This document shows positions 48,194-57,102 of a DNA stretch of 64,000 nucleotides, piece by piece. The notes beneath the pieces are model-generated. The model saw nothing but the letters and a program-made list of their open reading frames with translations. It did no database searches and was not told the origin of the DNA. This stretch comes from Saccharothrix deserti (GTDB lineage Bacteria; Actinomycetota; Actinomycetes; Mycobacteriales; Pseudonocardiaceae). Position numbers and translations under genes: made by a program. Positions within the stretch are counted from its first letter, which is position 1. Every line of letters begins with the position of its first letter. The stretch covers positions 1 through 64,000 of the forward strand of contig NZ_ML775960.1 in the NCBI RefSeq assembly GCF_009769385.1. Direction: 5' to 3'.

Positions 48194-48976
48194 GTGACTG
48201 GACCCGCGTCACCCGCTCGGCCGAACGCGGTCAAGTCGGCCGATCGGACTGTGGAACTGCTCGAAGTGCTGTCGGCGTCGGACCGCCCGTTGACGCTGAC
48301 CGAACTGCACCGCGAGCTGAGCTACCCGAAGTCGAGCCTCTACATGCTCTTGCAGACGCTCGTCGCGCGCGGCTGGGTGGAACTCGACCCGAGCCGCGGC
48401 ACCTACGGCATCGGTGTCCGGGCGCTGCTCGTCGGCACGTCGTACCTCGACCACGACCCGGTGGTGCAGGTGGCCATCCGGGTGATGGAGCAGGTGCGCC
48501 GGGAGATCAACGAGACGGTCCACCTGGCCCGGCTCGACGGCGCCGACGTGATCTACCTGGCCAGCCGCGAGTCCGAACACCACCTGCGCGTGGTCTCCCG
48601 CGTCGGACGCCGGCTGCCCGCGCACTCCACGTCGCTGGGCAAGGCGCTGCTGGCGGCGCGCACCCCGGCCGAGGTCGACTCGATACTGCCCGCGCGGCTG
48701 GACCCGCTCACCCCGAACACGATCATCGAACGCCCGGCGCTGCACGCGCAGCTCGCGGGGTTCCGAGCCGTCGGTTATGCGCACGAGCGCGAGGAGAACA
48801 CGCCCGGTCTGGGCTGCTTCGCCGTCGCCCTGCCCTACCGCAACCCGGTGCTCGACGCGATGAGCTGCTCGGTGCCGCTGGGCCGGCTCGACCCGGACCA
48901 CGAACGGCAGGTCGTCGAAGCACTGCTGCACGCCGCCCGCACGATCACCGAACTGCTGCGCCAGTTCGGCCGCTGA
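48194..48976 (+). CDS. IclR-family transcriptional regulator
   Basis: Protein of 260 residues. The N-terminal winged helix (about 15-75, LTLTELHRELSYPKSSLYMLLQTL) and the C-terminal effector domain (about 90-255, SLGKALLAARTPAE, CSVPLG) are complete. GTG at 48194 is chosen because GGAGG lies five bases upstream. It sits between the kdgD-gudD operon (left, leftward) and the udh-ALDH operon (right, rightward), and so is the natural regulator of both, responding to a uronate or aldarate. The effector is inferred. Confidence 0.9.
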   Translation: MTGPASPARPNAVKSADRTVELLEVLSASDRPLTLTELHRELSYPKSSLYMLLQTLVARGWVELDPSRGTYGIGVRALLVGTSYLDHDPVVQVAIRVMEQVRREINETVHLARLDGADVIYLASRESEHHLRVVSRVGRRLPAHSTSLGKALLAARTPAEVDSILPARLDPLTPNTIIERPALHAQLAGFRAVGYAHEREENTPGLGCFAVALPYRNPVLDAMSCSVPLGRLDPDHERQVVEALLHAARTITELLRQFGR

Positions 48977-48987
48977 CGTTGTTCTGA

Positions 48988-49030
48988 CTACGTGAGTTTG
49001 CTTTGTGAGTTTGGCTTTGTGAGCTGACAC
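48988..49030 (+). repeat. Short imperfect direct repeats before udh
   Basis: GTGAGTTTG-CTTT occurs about two and a half times in a row (around 48990-49025) between the IclR stop and the udh ribosome-binding site (GAAAGGG). It may be a slippage product or a regulator site. Confidence 0.4.
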
Positions 49031-49050
49031 TGTTGCTGAAAGGGCTCAAC

Positions 49051-49875
49051 GTGACCGCACGAATCCTGATCACCGGCGCTGCCGGCGGGGTCGGCACGCT
49101 CATGCGCACCCGACTGGCCGCGCCGGACCGGACCCTGCGCCTGCTGGACATCGCCCCGCTGCCGCCGGCCGCCGACGGCGAACGGGTCGAGCTGGTCACG
49201 GCGTCGGTGACCGACGAGGCCGCGATGGAGGAGGCGTGCGCGGACGTCGACGCGGTGATCCACCTCGGTGGGCACAGCCTGGAGCGGCCGTGGGCGCAGA
49301 TCCTGGACGTGAACATCAACGGCACGCACGTGGTGCTGGAGGCGGCGCGTCGGGCCGGCGTCAAGCGGGTCGTGCTGGCCAGCTCCAACCACGCCGTGGG
49401 GTACTACGAGCGGGCGTCCGGTGAGGCGGGCGACTACCTGTTCCCGCAGCCGGACACGTACTACGGCGTGAGCAAGGTGGCGTTGGAGGCCTTGGGGAGC
49501 CTGTACGCGTCGCGGTACGGCATGGACGTGATCGCGGTGCGGATCGGGTCGTGCTTCGAGAAGCCGCGTGACTTCCGGATGTTGTCGACGTGGTTGTCGC
49601 CCGACGACGGTGCGCGGCTGTTCGAGGCGTGTCTTTCGGCGCCGTCGCCCGGGTTCCGGGTGGTGTGGGGTGTTTCGGACAACGCGCGTCGGTGGTTCTC
49701 GTTGGCCGAGGCGGAAGCGTTGGGGTACAAGTCTTTGGACGACTCCGAGGTGTACGCGGAGGAAGTGCTGGCCGCGAGCGGCGAGCCGCCGGAGGACTCG
49801 CCCGCCCGGGTGTACTTGGGTGGCGCGTGGTGCAGCCCCGAGTTCGACACCGCGGTGAAGGAGGCCGGTCGATGA
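49051..49875 (+). CDS. udh: Uronate dehydrogenase (NAD-dependent, SDR fold)
   Basis: Enzyme of 274 residues oxidising D-glucuronate or D-galacturonate to the aldarolactone. The NAD-binding motif TGAAGGVGTLM lies at the N-terminus and the catalytic Tyr-x-x-x-Lys is in YYGVSKVALE (about 136), preceded by ASSNHAVGYY. Substrate-site GSCFEKP is as in Udh of Agrobacterium and Pseudomonas. GTG at 49051 has GAAAGGG upstream. Overlaps the dehydrogenase gene by ATGA. It supplies the substrate for gudD. Confidence 0.88.
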   Translation: MTARILITGAAGGVGTLMRTRLAAPDRTLRLLDIAPLPPAADGERVELVTASVTDEAAMEEACADVDAVIHLGGHSLERPWAQILDVNINGTHVVLEAARRAGVKRVVLASSNHAVGYYERASGEAGDYLFPQPDTYYGVSKVALEALGSLYASRYGMDVIAVRIGSCFEKPRDFRMLSTWLSPDDGARLFEACLSAPSPGFRVVWGVSDNARRWFSLAEAEALGYKSLDDSEVYAEEVLAASGEPPEDSPARVYLGGAWCSPEFDTAVKEAGR

Positions 49876-51365
49876 GCGGCGTGCAGGGGTACAACCCGCG
49901 GACCGGCGAGCCCGTCGGCGAGCCGGTGCCGGAGACCTCCGACCGCGAGGTCGACGCCGTGGCGCGGGCCGGCGAGGCGGCTTTCCCGGCGTGGTCCGCG
50001 ATGCCGACGGCGGAACGGGCCGCGGTGCTCGACGCGGTGGCGGACGCGCTGGACGCGTCGGCCGAGGCGTTGGTGGAGCTCGCGGAGGCCGAGACGGCGC
50101 TGGGCGTGCCGCGGTTGACCACGGAGTTGAAGCGGACCACCAACCAGCTGCGGCTGTTCGGCGACGTGCTGCGTGAGGGCAGCTACGTCGAGGCCGCGCT
50201 GGACTCGGCGAACCCGGACATCATCCCGCCGCGGCCGGTGCTGCGGCGCATGCTCCGTCCACTGGGGACGGTCGGGGTGTTCGCCGCGTCGAACTTCCCG
50301 TTCGCGTTCTCGGTCGCGGGCGGCGACACGGCGTCCGCGCTCGCCGCCGGCTGCCCGGTGGTGGTGAAGGCGCACCCGTCGCACCCCGGCACGTCGCGCG
50401 AGACGGCGCGGATCGTCGCGTCCGTCGTGCCCGCGGGGGTGTTCGGCATCGTGCACGGCCAGCAGGCCGGTGTCGCGCTGGTCAAGCACCCCTCGATCAA
50501 GGCGGTGGGCTTCACCGGCTCCACCGCGGGCGGCCGCGCCCTGTTCGACATCGCCTCCGGCCGGCCCGATCCGATCCCGTTCTACGGCGAGTTGGGCAGC
50601 GTGAACCCGACCGTCGTGCTGCCGGGGGTCGCCACCGCGCGGCCGGAGGGGATCGCGGCGGAGTTCGTCGGCTCGCTGACGCTCGGCGTGGGCCAGTTCT
50701 GCACCAACCCCGGCCTGCTGTTCGCGCCGAAGTCGCTGGTGCCCGCGTTGGCGGACGCCGTGTCCTCGGCGGTCGGCGGTCCGATGCTCAACGAGCGCAT
50801 GTCCGACGCGTACCGCTCCGGCACCGAGGGGCTGGGCGCGTCGGGTCTGGTCGAGCTGGTCGCCGAGGGGACCGCGCCCTCCGAGGGGTGGAGCGTCGAG
50901 CCCAAGCTGTACGAGGTGCCGCTGGCCGCGTTCGCGGAGAACCTGGAGAAGCTGACCGAGGAGCACTTCGGCCCGGCGGCGGTCGTGGTGACCTACGACG
51001 ACCCCGCCGAGCTCGAACCGGTGCTGCCCCGGCTGCCCGGGACGCTCACCGGCACCGTGCACGCCGCCGAGGCCGAGCACGACGTGGCCGGGCGGGTCTC
51101 GGAGGCGTTGCGGCCGGTGGTGGGGCGGCTGATCTTCAACGGCTGGCCGACCGGGGTCGCCGTGGCCTGGGGCATGCACCACGGCGGTCCCTGGCCCGCC
51201 ACCACCAACCCGCTGCACACGTCGGTCGGGTCCACCTCGATCCGGCGGTGGCTGGCGCCGGTGACCTACCAGTCCTGGCCGGACGACCTGCTACCCCCCG
51301 AGCTGCGGGACGACAACCCGTTGGGCATTCCCCGCCGGGTGGACGGGGTTCTGGGCGTCCACTGA
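49872..51365 (+). CDS. 2,5-dioxovalerate (2-oxoglutarate semialdehyde) dehydrogenase
   Basis: Aldehyde dehydrogenase of 497 residues. Family marks are AASNFPFAF, the nucleotide motif FTGSTAGGR, catalytic Glu in GELGSVNP and nucleophile Cys in GQFCTNPG. The overall sequence is of the KGSADH type, which uses NADP+ to form 2-oxoglutarate from the KdgD product. ATG overlaps the udh stop, so the last step is translated with the first. Confidence 0.9.
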   Translation: MSGVQGYNPRTGEPVGEPVPETSDREVDAVARAGEAAFPAWSAMPTAERAAVLDAVADALDASAEALVELAEAETALGVPRLTTELKRTTNQLRLFGDVLREGSYVEAALDSANPDIIPPRPVLRRMLRPLGTVGVFAASNFPFAFSVAGGDTASALAAGCPVVVKAHPSHPGTSRETARIVASVVPAGVFGIVHGQQAGVALVKHPSIKAVGFTGSTAGGRALFDIASGRPDPIPFYGELGSVNPTVVLPGVATARPEGIAAEFVGSLTLGVGQFCTNPGLLFAPKSLVPALADAVSSAVGGPMLNERMSDAYRSGTEGLGASGLVELVAEGTAPSEGWSVEPKLYEVPLAAFAENLEKLTEEHFGPAAVVVTYDDPAELEPVLPRLPGTLTGTVHAAEAEHDVAGRVSEALRPVVGRLIFNGWPTGVAVAWGMHHGGPWPATTNPLHTSVGSTSIRRWLAPVTYQSWPDDLLPPELRDDNPLGIPRRVDGVLGVH

Positions 51366-51534
51366 GCCGGTCTGGTCCTTGCGAGTCACGCGCCGAGCCG
51401 GGTCGCCGTCGAGCGGCCCGGCTCGGCTCGTGCGGTGAATTCGACCACGGTGCGGACGACCCGGTCGAGGCCGGTTCGGTGGGACACGGACACGGACACG
51501 GACATCGGAGCCTCCGAATCGGCAGAGGAGCGAG
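51366..51534. other. Spacer between convergent dehydrogenase genes with GGACAC microsatellite
   Basis: GGACAC is repeated about four times near 51481-51505. No strong hairpin is evident, though the GC-rich stretch 51390-51440 (inverted GAGCCG/CGGCTC elements) may serve as a terminator. Confidence 0.4.
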
Positions 51535-53085
51535 TCAGGTGGGCGGGTAGAGGGAGTAGGACGGGAAGTTGCCGTAGAGGCGTTCGCCGGGCGGTCCTTC
51601 GGTGACCGCGTGCACCAGCAACGCCCCGCCGACGAACGCGCCGCGCCACGACGCCCCGCGTCCGCCGAACACCTCCTCGCGGTCACCGCGTGAGCGCGCC
51701 TTGCCGTGGCCGAACTTGAACGCGTTCACCTCGCCTGCCAGCCGCCGCACCACACCCTCGTCGTCACACGACAGCGAGGCGACCAACGCGCCGTTGCTGG
51801 CGTTCATCGCGGCCAGCAGCTCGGCCTCGGTGTCGACGAGCACGATCGTGTCCACCGGTCCGAACGGCTCGGCGTGGTGCAGCGGTGAGGACGGCGGCGG
51901 CGCGAGGATCGCGACCGGCGCGAAGTACGCCGACGTCTGCTGGTCGGGCAGGAACCGGCCGGCGTCCAGCGTGCCCCGGTAGAGCGGCACGCCGCCCTTG
52001 GCGATCGCCTCGTCCACGACGTCGGCCAGTTCCTTCGCCTTGGCGTCGGTGATCAGCGGGCCGAAGTCGAGCCGAGGCAGGTCGTCGTCCGGCGACGGGA
52101 CGGCCAGCGGGTGGCCGAACGTCACCTCGCGGACCGCCTCCAGGTAGACCTCCAGGAAGGAGTCGAACAACGACCGCTGCACGACGTACCGCGGGTAGGC
52201 GGTGCAGCGCTGCTTGGCGTAGTCGAACGACTGGCGGATCTGCGGGCGCAGCGCGTCCCAGTCGCCGAACTCCCAGACGCCCCAGCAGTTCAGGCCTTCC
52301 TGTTCCAGGATGTGCCGTTTGGTGGCGTCGAGCCCGGTGTCGAGCCCGGTGACGATCTCGTTTCCGGCGCCGCGCCCGCCGACGAACGACAGGCAGCCGA
52401 TGTCCGGTGAGCCGACCAGCACCGGCGACAGGTCCCGCCCGCCGCCGCTGACCAGGGTGAGTGGCAGGCCGTGCCGGACGACGAGGGCGGTGGCGAGGGT
52501 CAGGCAGCTGACGCCGCCGTCGGTGGGCGCTTTGGCGATGACCGCGTTGCCCGCCAACGCCTGCACGAGCATCGCGTGCATCAGGACGCTCATCGGGTAG
52601 TTCCAACTTGCGATGTTGCTGACCGGGCCGTGCAACGGGGTCCGGCCGTGGAGCATCGGGTCGATCTCCTCGACGTACCACTCGACGCCCTCGATGCACC
52701 GGTCGACGTCGGCCGTCGCCAGCCGCCACGGTTTGCCGATCTCCCAGACCAGCAACAACGCGAGCAGGTCGCGGTGGGCGTGCAGTTCGGCCAACGCGGC
52801 TTTGGTGCGGGCCTTGCGTTCCTCCAACGGGACCGCGGCCCACTTGCGGTGCTGCTCGACGGCCGCCGCGACGGCGTTCTCGGCCTGCGCGGCGTCGAGG
52901 CGGGGCGGTCCGGCGATGGTGGAGCCGTCCACGGGGGACGTGGCCTCGGTGGGTGTGCCGATGCGCTGCCACTCCCCGCCGACGTGGTTGAGCAGCCGGT
53001 CGTGGTGGAACGCCTCGGGCGCGATCCCGGCGCACCGGTCGTACAGCTCGGGCCACGAGGTGCCCGGCTTGAGGATCGGGGACAT
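51535..53085 (-). CDS. Aldehyde dehydrogenase family protein of the reductase operon
   Basis: Protein of 516 residues with an unusual ALDH sequence: Asn in SNIASWNYPMSV, the glycine-rich FVGGRGAGNE, Glu in LEQEGLN and nucleophile Cys in AKQRCTAYPR. It is closer to CoA-acylating or PaaN-like enzymes than to common ALDHs. It starts ten bases after the ketopantoate-reductase-like gene, with GAGAGGA before its ATG. Within the oxalate module it might interconvert glyoxylate and oxalyl-CoA or oxidise glycolaldehyde; this is inference. Confidence 0.75.
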   Translation of the reverse strand: MSPILKPGTSWPELYDRCAGIAPEAFHHDRLLNHVGGEWQRIGTPTEATSPVDGSTIAGPPRLDAAQAENAVAAAVEQHRKWAAVPLEERKARTKAALAELHAHRDLLALLLVWEIGKPWRLATADVDRCIEGVEWYVEEIDPMLHGRTPLHGPVSNIASWNYPMSVLMHAMLVQALAGNAVIAKAPTDGGVSCLTLATALVVRHGLPLTLVSGGGRDLSPVLVGSPDIGCLSFVGGRGAGNEIVTGLDTGLDATKRHILEQEGLNCWGVWEFGDWDALRPQIRQSFDYAKQRCTAYPRYVVQRSLFDSFLEVYLEAVREVTFGHPLAVPSPDDDLPRLDFGPLITDAKAKELADVVDEAIAKGGVPLYRGTLDAGRFLPDQQTSAYFAPVAILAPPPSSPLHHAEPFGPVDTIVLVDTEAELLAAMNASNGALVASLSCDDEGVVRRLAGEVNAFKFGHGKARSRGDREEVFGGRGASWRGAFVGGALLVHAVTEGPPGERLYGNFPSYSLYPPT

Positions 53086-53095
53086 GTCGGTCCTC

Positions 53096-54079
53096 TCAGC
53101 TAGCGGCGGTGAGCGCCTTGCGCCCCAACAGGTCGATCGCGGCGTACACGCTGCGCAGGGTCGGCGCGGCGACGCCGGTGAGCCGGGCGATCTCCACGAC
53201 CGCGCCGATGATCGCGTCGGTCTCCAACGCCTTGCCCGCTTCGAGGTCTTGGAGCATGGACGTCTTGTGGTGGCCCACCCGCTGGGCGCCGTCGATGCGC
53301 TTCTCGATGGAGATGCGGGGACGGCAGCCGACGGCGCGGGCGACCGCGATCGTCTCGGACATCATGAGCGCGACCAGCTCGCGGGTGTCGCGGTGCTCGC
53401 ACATCTCCGCCATCGTGGCGCGGGTGAGCGCGCTGAGCGGGTTGAACGCGACGTTGCCCATCAGCTTGACCCAGATGTCGTCCCGGAGGTCGGGTTCGAT
53501 GGGTGCTTTGAGGCCGCCCGCGACCATGGCCTCGCTGAGGTCCTTGCAGCGGGCGGAGATCGTGCGGTCGGGTTCTCCCAGGGAGAAGCGGGTGCCCTCG
53601 ACGTGCCGGATGACGCCGGGCGCCTCGATCTCGGTGGAGCAGTAGACGACGCAGCCGATGGCGCGGCGGGTGTCGAGGACGGCGCTGACGCTGCCGCCCG
53701 GGTCGACGGCCTCGATGCGGGTGCCTTCGAGGGGGTGGCCGGTGAGGCCGTGGAAGTACCACCAGGGGATGCCGTTCTGCGCGGCGACGACGGCGGTGTC
53801 GGGGCCGAGCAGGGGGTTGATGAGCGGGCCGCAGGCGGCGTACTGGTGTGCCTTGAGCCCGAGGAACACGTGGTCGACCGGGCCGATGTCGGCCGGGTCG
53901 TCGGTGGCGTGCGGTGCGGCGGTGAAGTCGCCGCGGGGGCTGTGGACCCGGACACCGTTGCGGCGCATGGCTTCGAGGTGCGCGCCCCGTGCGACGAGGT
54001 GCACCTCCACCCCGGCGCGGTGCAGTGCCGCGCCGACGTAGGCACCGATGGCTCCGGCTCCGAGAACTGCGACTTTCAT
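53096..54079 (-). CDS. Ketopantoate-reductase-family protein, candidate oxalyl-CoA reductase (PanE2-like)
   Basis: NADPH-dependent reductase of 327 residues: Rossmann motif VLGAGAIGAYVGAAL at the start, then the ApbA C-terminal domain with conserved Lys and Asn in WVKLMGNVAFNPLSAL (about 190). ATG at 54079 has GAGGGACATC upstream. Known: in Methylobacterium extorquens a homologue (PanE2) beside oxc and frc reduces oxalyl-CoA to glyoxylate. Here the neighbours are GntR, ALDH and, further right, frc and a decarboxylase, so the same job is plausible; pantothenate synthesis is the alternative. A GntR-type operator precedes it. Confidence 0.75.
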   Translation of the reverse strand: MKVAVLGAGAIGAYVGAALHRAGVEVHLVARGAHLEAMRRNGVRVHSPRGDFTAAPHATDDPADIGPVDHVFLGLKAHQYAACGPLINPLLGPDTAVVAAQNGIPWWYFHGLTGHPLEGTRIEAVDPGGSVSAVLDTRRAIGCVVYCSTEIEAPGVIRHVEGTRFSLGEPDRTISARCKDLSEAMVAGGLKAPIEPDLRDDIWVKLMGNVAFNPLSALTRATMAEMCEHRDTRELVALMMSETIAVARAVGCRPRISIEKRIDGAQRVGHHKTSMLQDLEAGKALETDAIIGAVVEIARLTGVAAPTLRSVYAAIDLLGRKALTAAS

Positions 54080-54105
54080 GATGTCCCTCGCCTTCGCAAT
54101 GATTG

Positions 54106-54123
54106 CATACAGTATGTTGTATG
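54106..54123. promoter_or_regulatory. Operator-like inverted repeat upstream of the reductase operon
   Basis: CATAC-N8-GTATG (54106-54110 and 54119-54123), 27 bases before the reductase start. The same arrangement occurs before gntR at 54207-54224, so it is the likely binding site of the GntR protein. Confidence 0.65.
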
Positions 54124-54205
54124 AACCGTGCGAGCGATAGCCCAAACCGGGCGCCGAAGCGCGAGGTCGGCGGCGTCACTCGACCGAGTAGTCAGATTGC
54201 TTTTT

Positions 54206-54225
54206 GCATACGAAAGTCTGTATGC
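54206..54225. promoter_or_regulatory. Operator-like inverted repeat upstream of gntR
   Basis: GCATAC-GAAAGTCT-GTATGC, a perfect 6+6 inverted repeat with 8-bp spacer, 42 bases before the GntR start. Suggests autoregulation. Confidence 0.7.
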
Positions 54226-54266
54226 TGATGAGCGGGCATTTCCGACACCTGCCCGAGGAGGCGACC

Positions 54267-55004
54267 GTGAGTCAGCCCAACGTGCCGCTGATCGGCGCGG
54301 GCAATCCCCGCCGCGCGGCCCGCGAATCGCTGAGCAGCGCCGCCGCCCGCAAGGTCGAGCGGCCCGCGCCGTTGCGCCAGGCCGTCTACGAGGCCCTGCT
54401 CGACCTGATCGTGAACCGTACCCTCAAGCCCGGACAGCACCTCGTCGAGATCGAGCTGGCCGAGCACCTGGGCGTGAGCCGCCAGCCGGTGCGCGAGGCG
54501 TTGCAGCGACTGCAGACCGAGGGCTGGGTCGACCTGCGCCCCGCCCAGGGCGCGTTCGTGCACACGCCCACCGACGAAGAGGCCGACCAGCTCCTCTCCG
54601 TCCGCAACGTCCTGGAGACGTACTCGGCGAAGCTCGCGGCCCAGCACGCCACGCCCGAGGACGTCGAACAGCTCGAGAAGCTCCAGAACGAGGGCGTCGC
54701 CGCCCTCAAGGCCAAGGACGTGGAACGCGTCGTCGCGGCCAACGCCGCCCTGCACACGTTCATCACGCAGCTGTCCGGCAACACGGTGCTGGCCGAGATG
54801 ATCGCCACGGTCGACCGCCGGGTCCGCTGGTACTACGCGCCGCTGGCGCTGACCCGCGGCAAGGACGCCTGGAACGAGCACGCCGACATCATCGCGGCCA
54901 TCAACGAGGGCGACGCCGAACGCGCCTCGCTGCTGATGGGCCGGCACACCGAGCGCACTCGCACCGCGTACCACGAGCACCGCGACGCCTCGCAGTCGAA
55001 GTGA
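54267..55004 (+). CDS. GntR-family regulator with FCD domain
   Basis: Protein of 245 residues. The winged helix (about 35-100, LDLIVNRTLKPGQHLVEIEL then AEHLGVSRQPVREALQRL) is followed by an FCD effector domain (about 115-230) with metal-site histidines and Asp (NAALHTF, NEHADII, GRHTERT). GTG at 54267 lies behind GAGGAGG; an upstream in-frame ATG at 54204 overlaps the operator and is rejected. Divergent from the reductase operon, it probably senses a small carboxylate such as oxalate or glyoxylate. Confidence 0.92.
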   Translation: MSQPNVPLIGAGNPRRAARESLSSAAARKVERPAPLRQAVYEALLDLIVNRTLKPGQHLVEIELAEHLGVSRQPVREALQRLQTEGWVDLRPAQGAFVHTPTDEEADQLLSVRNVLETYSAKLAAQHATPEDVEQLEKLQNEGVAALKAKDVERVVAANAALHTFITQLSGNTVLAEMIATVDRRVRWYYAPLALTRGKDAWNEHADIIAAINEGDAERASLLMGRHTERTRTAYHEHRDASQSK

Positions 55005-55052
55005 CCGCTGGAGCCGAGGGGCGTGATGGTGAGCACTCCTCGGCTCCAGCGG
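55005..55052 (+). terminator. gntR terminator
   Basis: A perfect 15-bp stem (CCGCTGGAGCCGAGG, 55005-55019, with 55038-55052) and an 18-base loop, starting right after the stop codon. Confidence 0.88.
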
Positions 55053-55164
55053 GGCCTGGAGCGTGATCGGGACCACTGGGCGGTGTCCCACATCGGGTTA
55101 CCGAAGCCCAGTTCAGAGCACCTGAATCGAGCACAGGTGACCGCCCTCACGCTGCGGGCGTTTT

Positions 55165-55184
55165 GTATACGAAAGCCTGTATTC
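55165..55184. promoter_or_regulatory. Third operator-like repeat, before a small gene
   Basis: GTATAC-GAAAGCCT-GTATTC differs from the gntR operator at few positions and keeps the 8-bp spacer and the GAAAG-CT core. It lies about 100 bp before the ATG at 55283. Confidence 0.6.
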
Positions 55185-55282
55185 TGGATGTAGCACCTCC
55201 GGCCGGTGCAGATGCGGTCTACTGGAGTCGCCTCCGAAGGCGCAGGCGCTCAACCACAATCCGAAGCAAGAGAGGTAGCACC

Positions 55283-55477
55283 ATGCCTGGATGGCAGCAG
55301 CTCAAGCACGCCCTGACCCGGCCCGCCGGGTTCTCCGCCGACGGCAGGCGGATCGGCCTCGGCCTGGACACCGCGCTGGACGCCCAGCGCCGGGAGACCG
55401 ACGACGCCGTCTCGGACATCGAGCACTACGTGAACGACAAGCGCAGCAAGGGCGAAGAGACCACCACGGTCTCCTGA
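55283..55477 (+). CDS. Small hypothetical protein under the GntR-type operator
   Basis: Protein of 64 residues, not recognised. The sequence is hydrophilic, with no membrane segment: PGWQQLKHALTRPAGF at the N-terminus and an acidic/basic helix (QRRETDDAVSDIEHYVNDKR) at the C-terminus. ATG has GAGAGGT upstream. The operator at 55165 suggests coregulation with the oxalate genes. It is followed by TerC on the opposite strand. Confidence 0.6.
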   Translation: MPGWQQLKHALTRPAGFSADGRRIGLGLDTALDAQRRETDDAVSDIEHYVNDKRSKGEETTTVS

Positions 55478-55548
55478 CGCCCGGAGGCCACCGGTGAACG
55501 CCCACGAGGGAGCCGGACGACGCCCACAGCACCGCCCGGCTCCCCGGC

Positions 55549-56544
55549 TCACGACCCGGCTGCGCCCTCCTGCTGTGCGCCCTCCTGCTCGGCCCGCTGC
55601 CGGGCCTGGCGCGACGCGAGCAGGCTCGCCACGGTCGTGATCAGCAGCACCACCACGATGACCCCGAGCGACAGCAGGATCGGGATCTCCGGCGCCCACG
55701 CGACGCCGTGGTGGTGCAGTGCCTCGAGGATCAGCTTCACCCCGATGAACGCGAGGATCACCGCGAGACCCTTGCCGAGGTGGACGAGCCGGTCGAGCAG
55801 ACCGCCGACCAGGAAGAACAACTGGCGCAACCCCATCAGCGCGAACGCGTTGGCGGTCAGCACCAGGTAGCCCTCCTTGGTCAGGCCGAAGATCGCCGGG
55901 ATCGAGTCGACCGCGAACAGCAGGTCCGTGGTCCCGACCGCGACCATCACGATCAGCATCGGCGTGACCAGCCGCTTCCCGTCGACCCGCGTGGTCAACG
56001 CCGCGCCGTCGTACCGCGGGCTGGTGGGCAGCACCCGGCGCACCGCGCGCAGCACCGCGTTCTCCGGGAACTCGCCCTCCTCCGCGCCCGGTCCCTCCTT
56101 CAGCATCTTCCACGCGGTGAAGATCAGGAACGCGCCGAAGACGTAGAACAGCCAGTCGAACCGGGCGATCGCCTCGGCGCCGACCGCGATGAACACCGCG
56201 CGCAGCAGCAAGGCCAGCACCACGCCGACGATCAACACCTTCTGCCGGTACTCGCGCGGCACCGCGAACCGGCCCATGATCAGCACGAACACGAACAGGT
56301 TGTCCACGCTGAGCGAGTACTCGGTGATCCACCCGGCGAAGAACTCGCCGCCGTACCGAGGACCGGCGAACACCAGCACACCGAGGCCGAACAGCACCGC
56401 GAGCCCGACGTACACCGACACCGACACCAGCGATTCCCGGAACGACGGGTCACGCGGGTTGCGCGCCACGAGGTAGAAGTCGAACGCGATCACCGCGGTG
56501 ATCCCGCCCAACGTGGCGATCCAGACCCAGGTGGGGATGGCCAT
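55549..56544 (-). CDS. TerC/Alx-family integral membrane protein
   Basis: Membrane protein of 331 residues with eight or nine hydrophobic segments. The family motifs EYSLSVDNLFVFVLIM (about 74-89) and LLFAVDSIPAIFG (about 208-220) carry paired aspartates thought to handle metal ions. Members export Mn2+ or load exported metalloproteins. ATG at 56544 lies 24 bp after the upstream gene, so it ends a leftward operon with the Nramp-like gene. The C-terminus is a short charged tail. Confidence 0.9.
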   Translation of the reverse strand: MAIPTWVWIATLGGITAVIAFDFYLVARNPRDPSFRESLVSVSVYVGLAVLFGLGVLVFAGPRYGGEFFAGWITEYSLSVDNLFVFVLIMGRFAVPREYRQKVLIVGVVLALLLRAVFIAVGAEAIARFDWLFYVFGAFLIFTAWKMLKEGPGAEEGEFPENAVLRAVRRVLPTSPRYDGAALTTRVDGKRLVTPMLIVMVAVGTTDLLFAVDSIPAIFGLTKEGYLVLTANAFALMGLRQLFFLVGGLLDRLVHLGKGLAVILAFIGVKLILEALHHHGVAWAPEIPILLSLGVIVVVLLITTVASLLASRQARQRAEQEGAQQEGAAGS

Positions 56545-56568
56545 CTGTGCGAGCCCTTCGCTAGCCGG

Positions 56569-57102
56569 TCACTTCGTCGCGGCGGCACGCCTCCGTCGTC
56601 CGCGTGCCGACGATTCCCGCACCACGCGGGCGTGCGTCACGTAGCGCTCATACCACTGCTGCGCCACCATGTTGCCGGAGCGGACCTTGTCGAGCCAGTG
56701 TGGCGCGATCCGCTCGTGCAGCCAGAGGAACCCGATCGCCCATCCGAAGCTCACGATCCCCTGGTAGGCGAGGAACCCCAGCACGTCGGCGGGCGGTGTG
56801 AACCCGCCGCCGAGCAGGAATCCCGTGGACGTCTCGGCCACCAGTCGGGCCAACGGGAAACCCGCCAGCCAGTACAGGGCCGCAGGCGCGAACACGCCGA
56901 GCCGGAACCGGCCCGTGCCCACTAACAGCCCGAACCCGCCGCCGAGCAGCCCCAGTGGCACGGCCATGGCGAGCGCCGTAGCGGCGGCCCAACCGTAGGG
57001 CTGGCCCACGAACGCCGCGAGCACGCCCGCGACGAGCCCGCCGACCGCGCCGACCACCGCGCCCGGCACCGTCAGCTCCAACCGCTCCCGCACGGCGCCC
57101 AT
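56569..57102 (-). CDS. Hypothetical membrane protein between Nramp and TerC genes
   Basis: Protein of 177 residues with four hydrophobic segments (about 12-32, 38-62, 68-88, 105-128) and a basic C-terminal tail (RGRRRRAAATK). Not recognised. Its ATG shares one base with the transporter stop (TGATG), so it may be an accessory subunit of that transporter. Confidence 0.7.
   Translation of the reverse strand: MGAVRERLELTVPGAVVGAVGGLVAGVLAAFVGQPYGWAAATALAMAVPLGLLGGGFGLLVGTGRFRLGVFAPAALYWLAGFPLARLVAETSTGFLLGGGFTPPADVLGFLAYQGIVSFGWAIGFLWLHERIAPHWLDKVRSGNMVAQQWYERYVTHARVVRESSARGRRRRAAATK

Noticed and set aside
56545..56568. Manganese riboswitch before TerC
   Set aside because: Only 24 bp separate TerC from the preceding gene.
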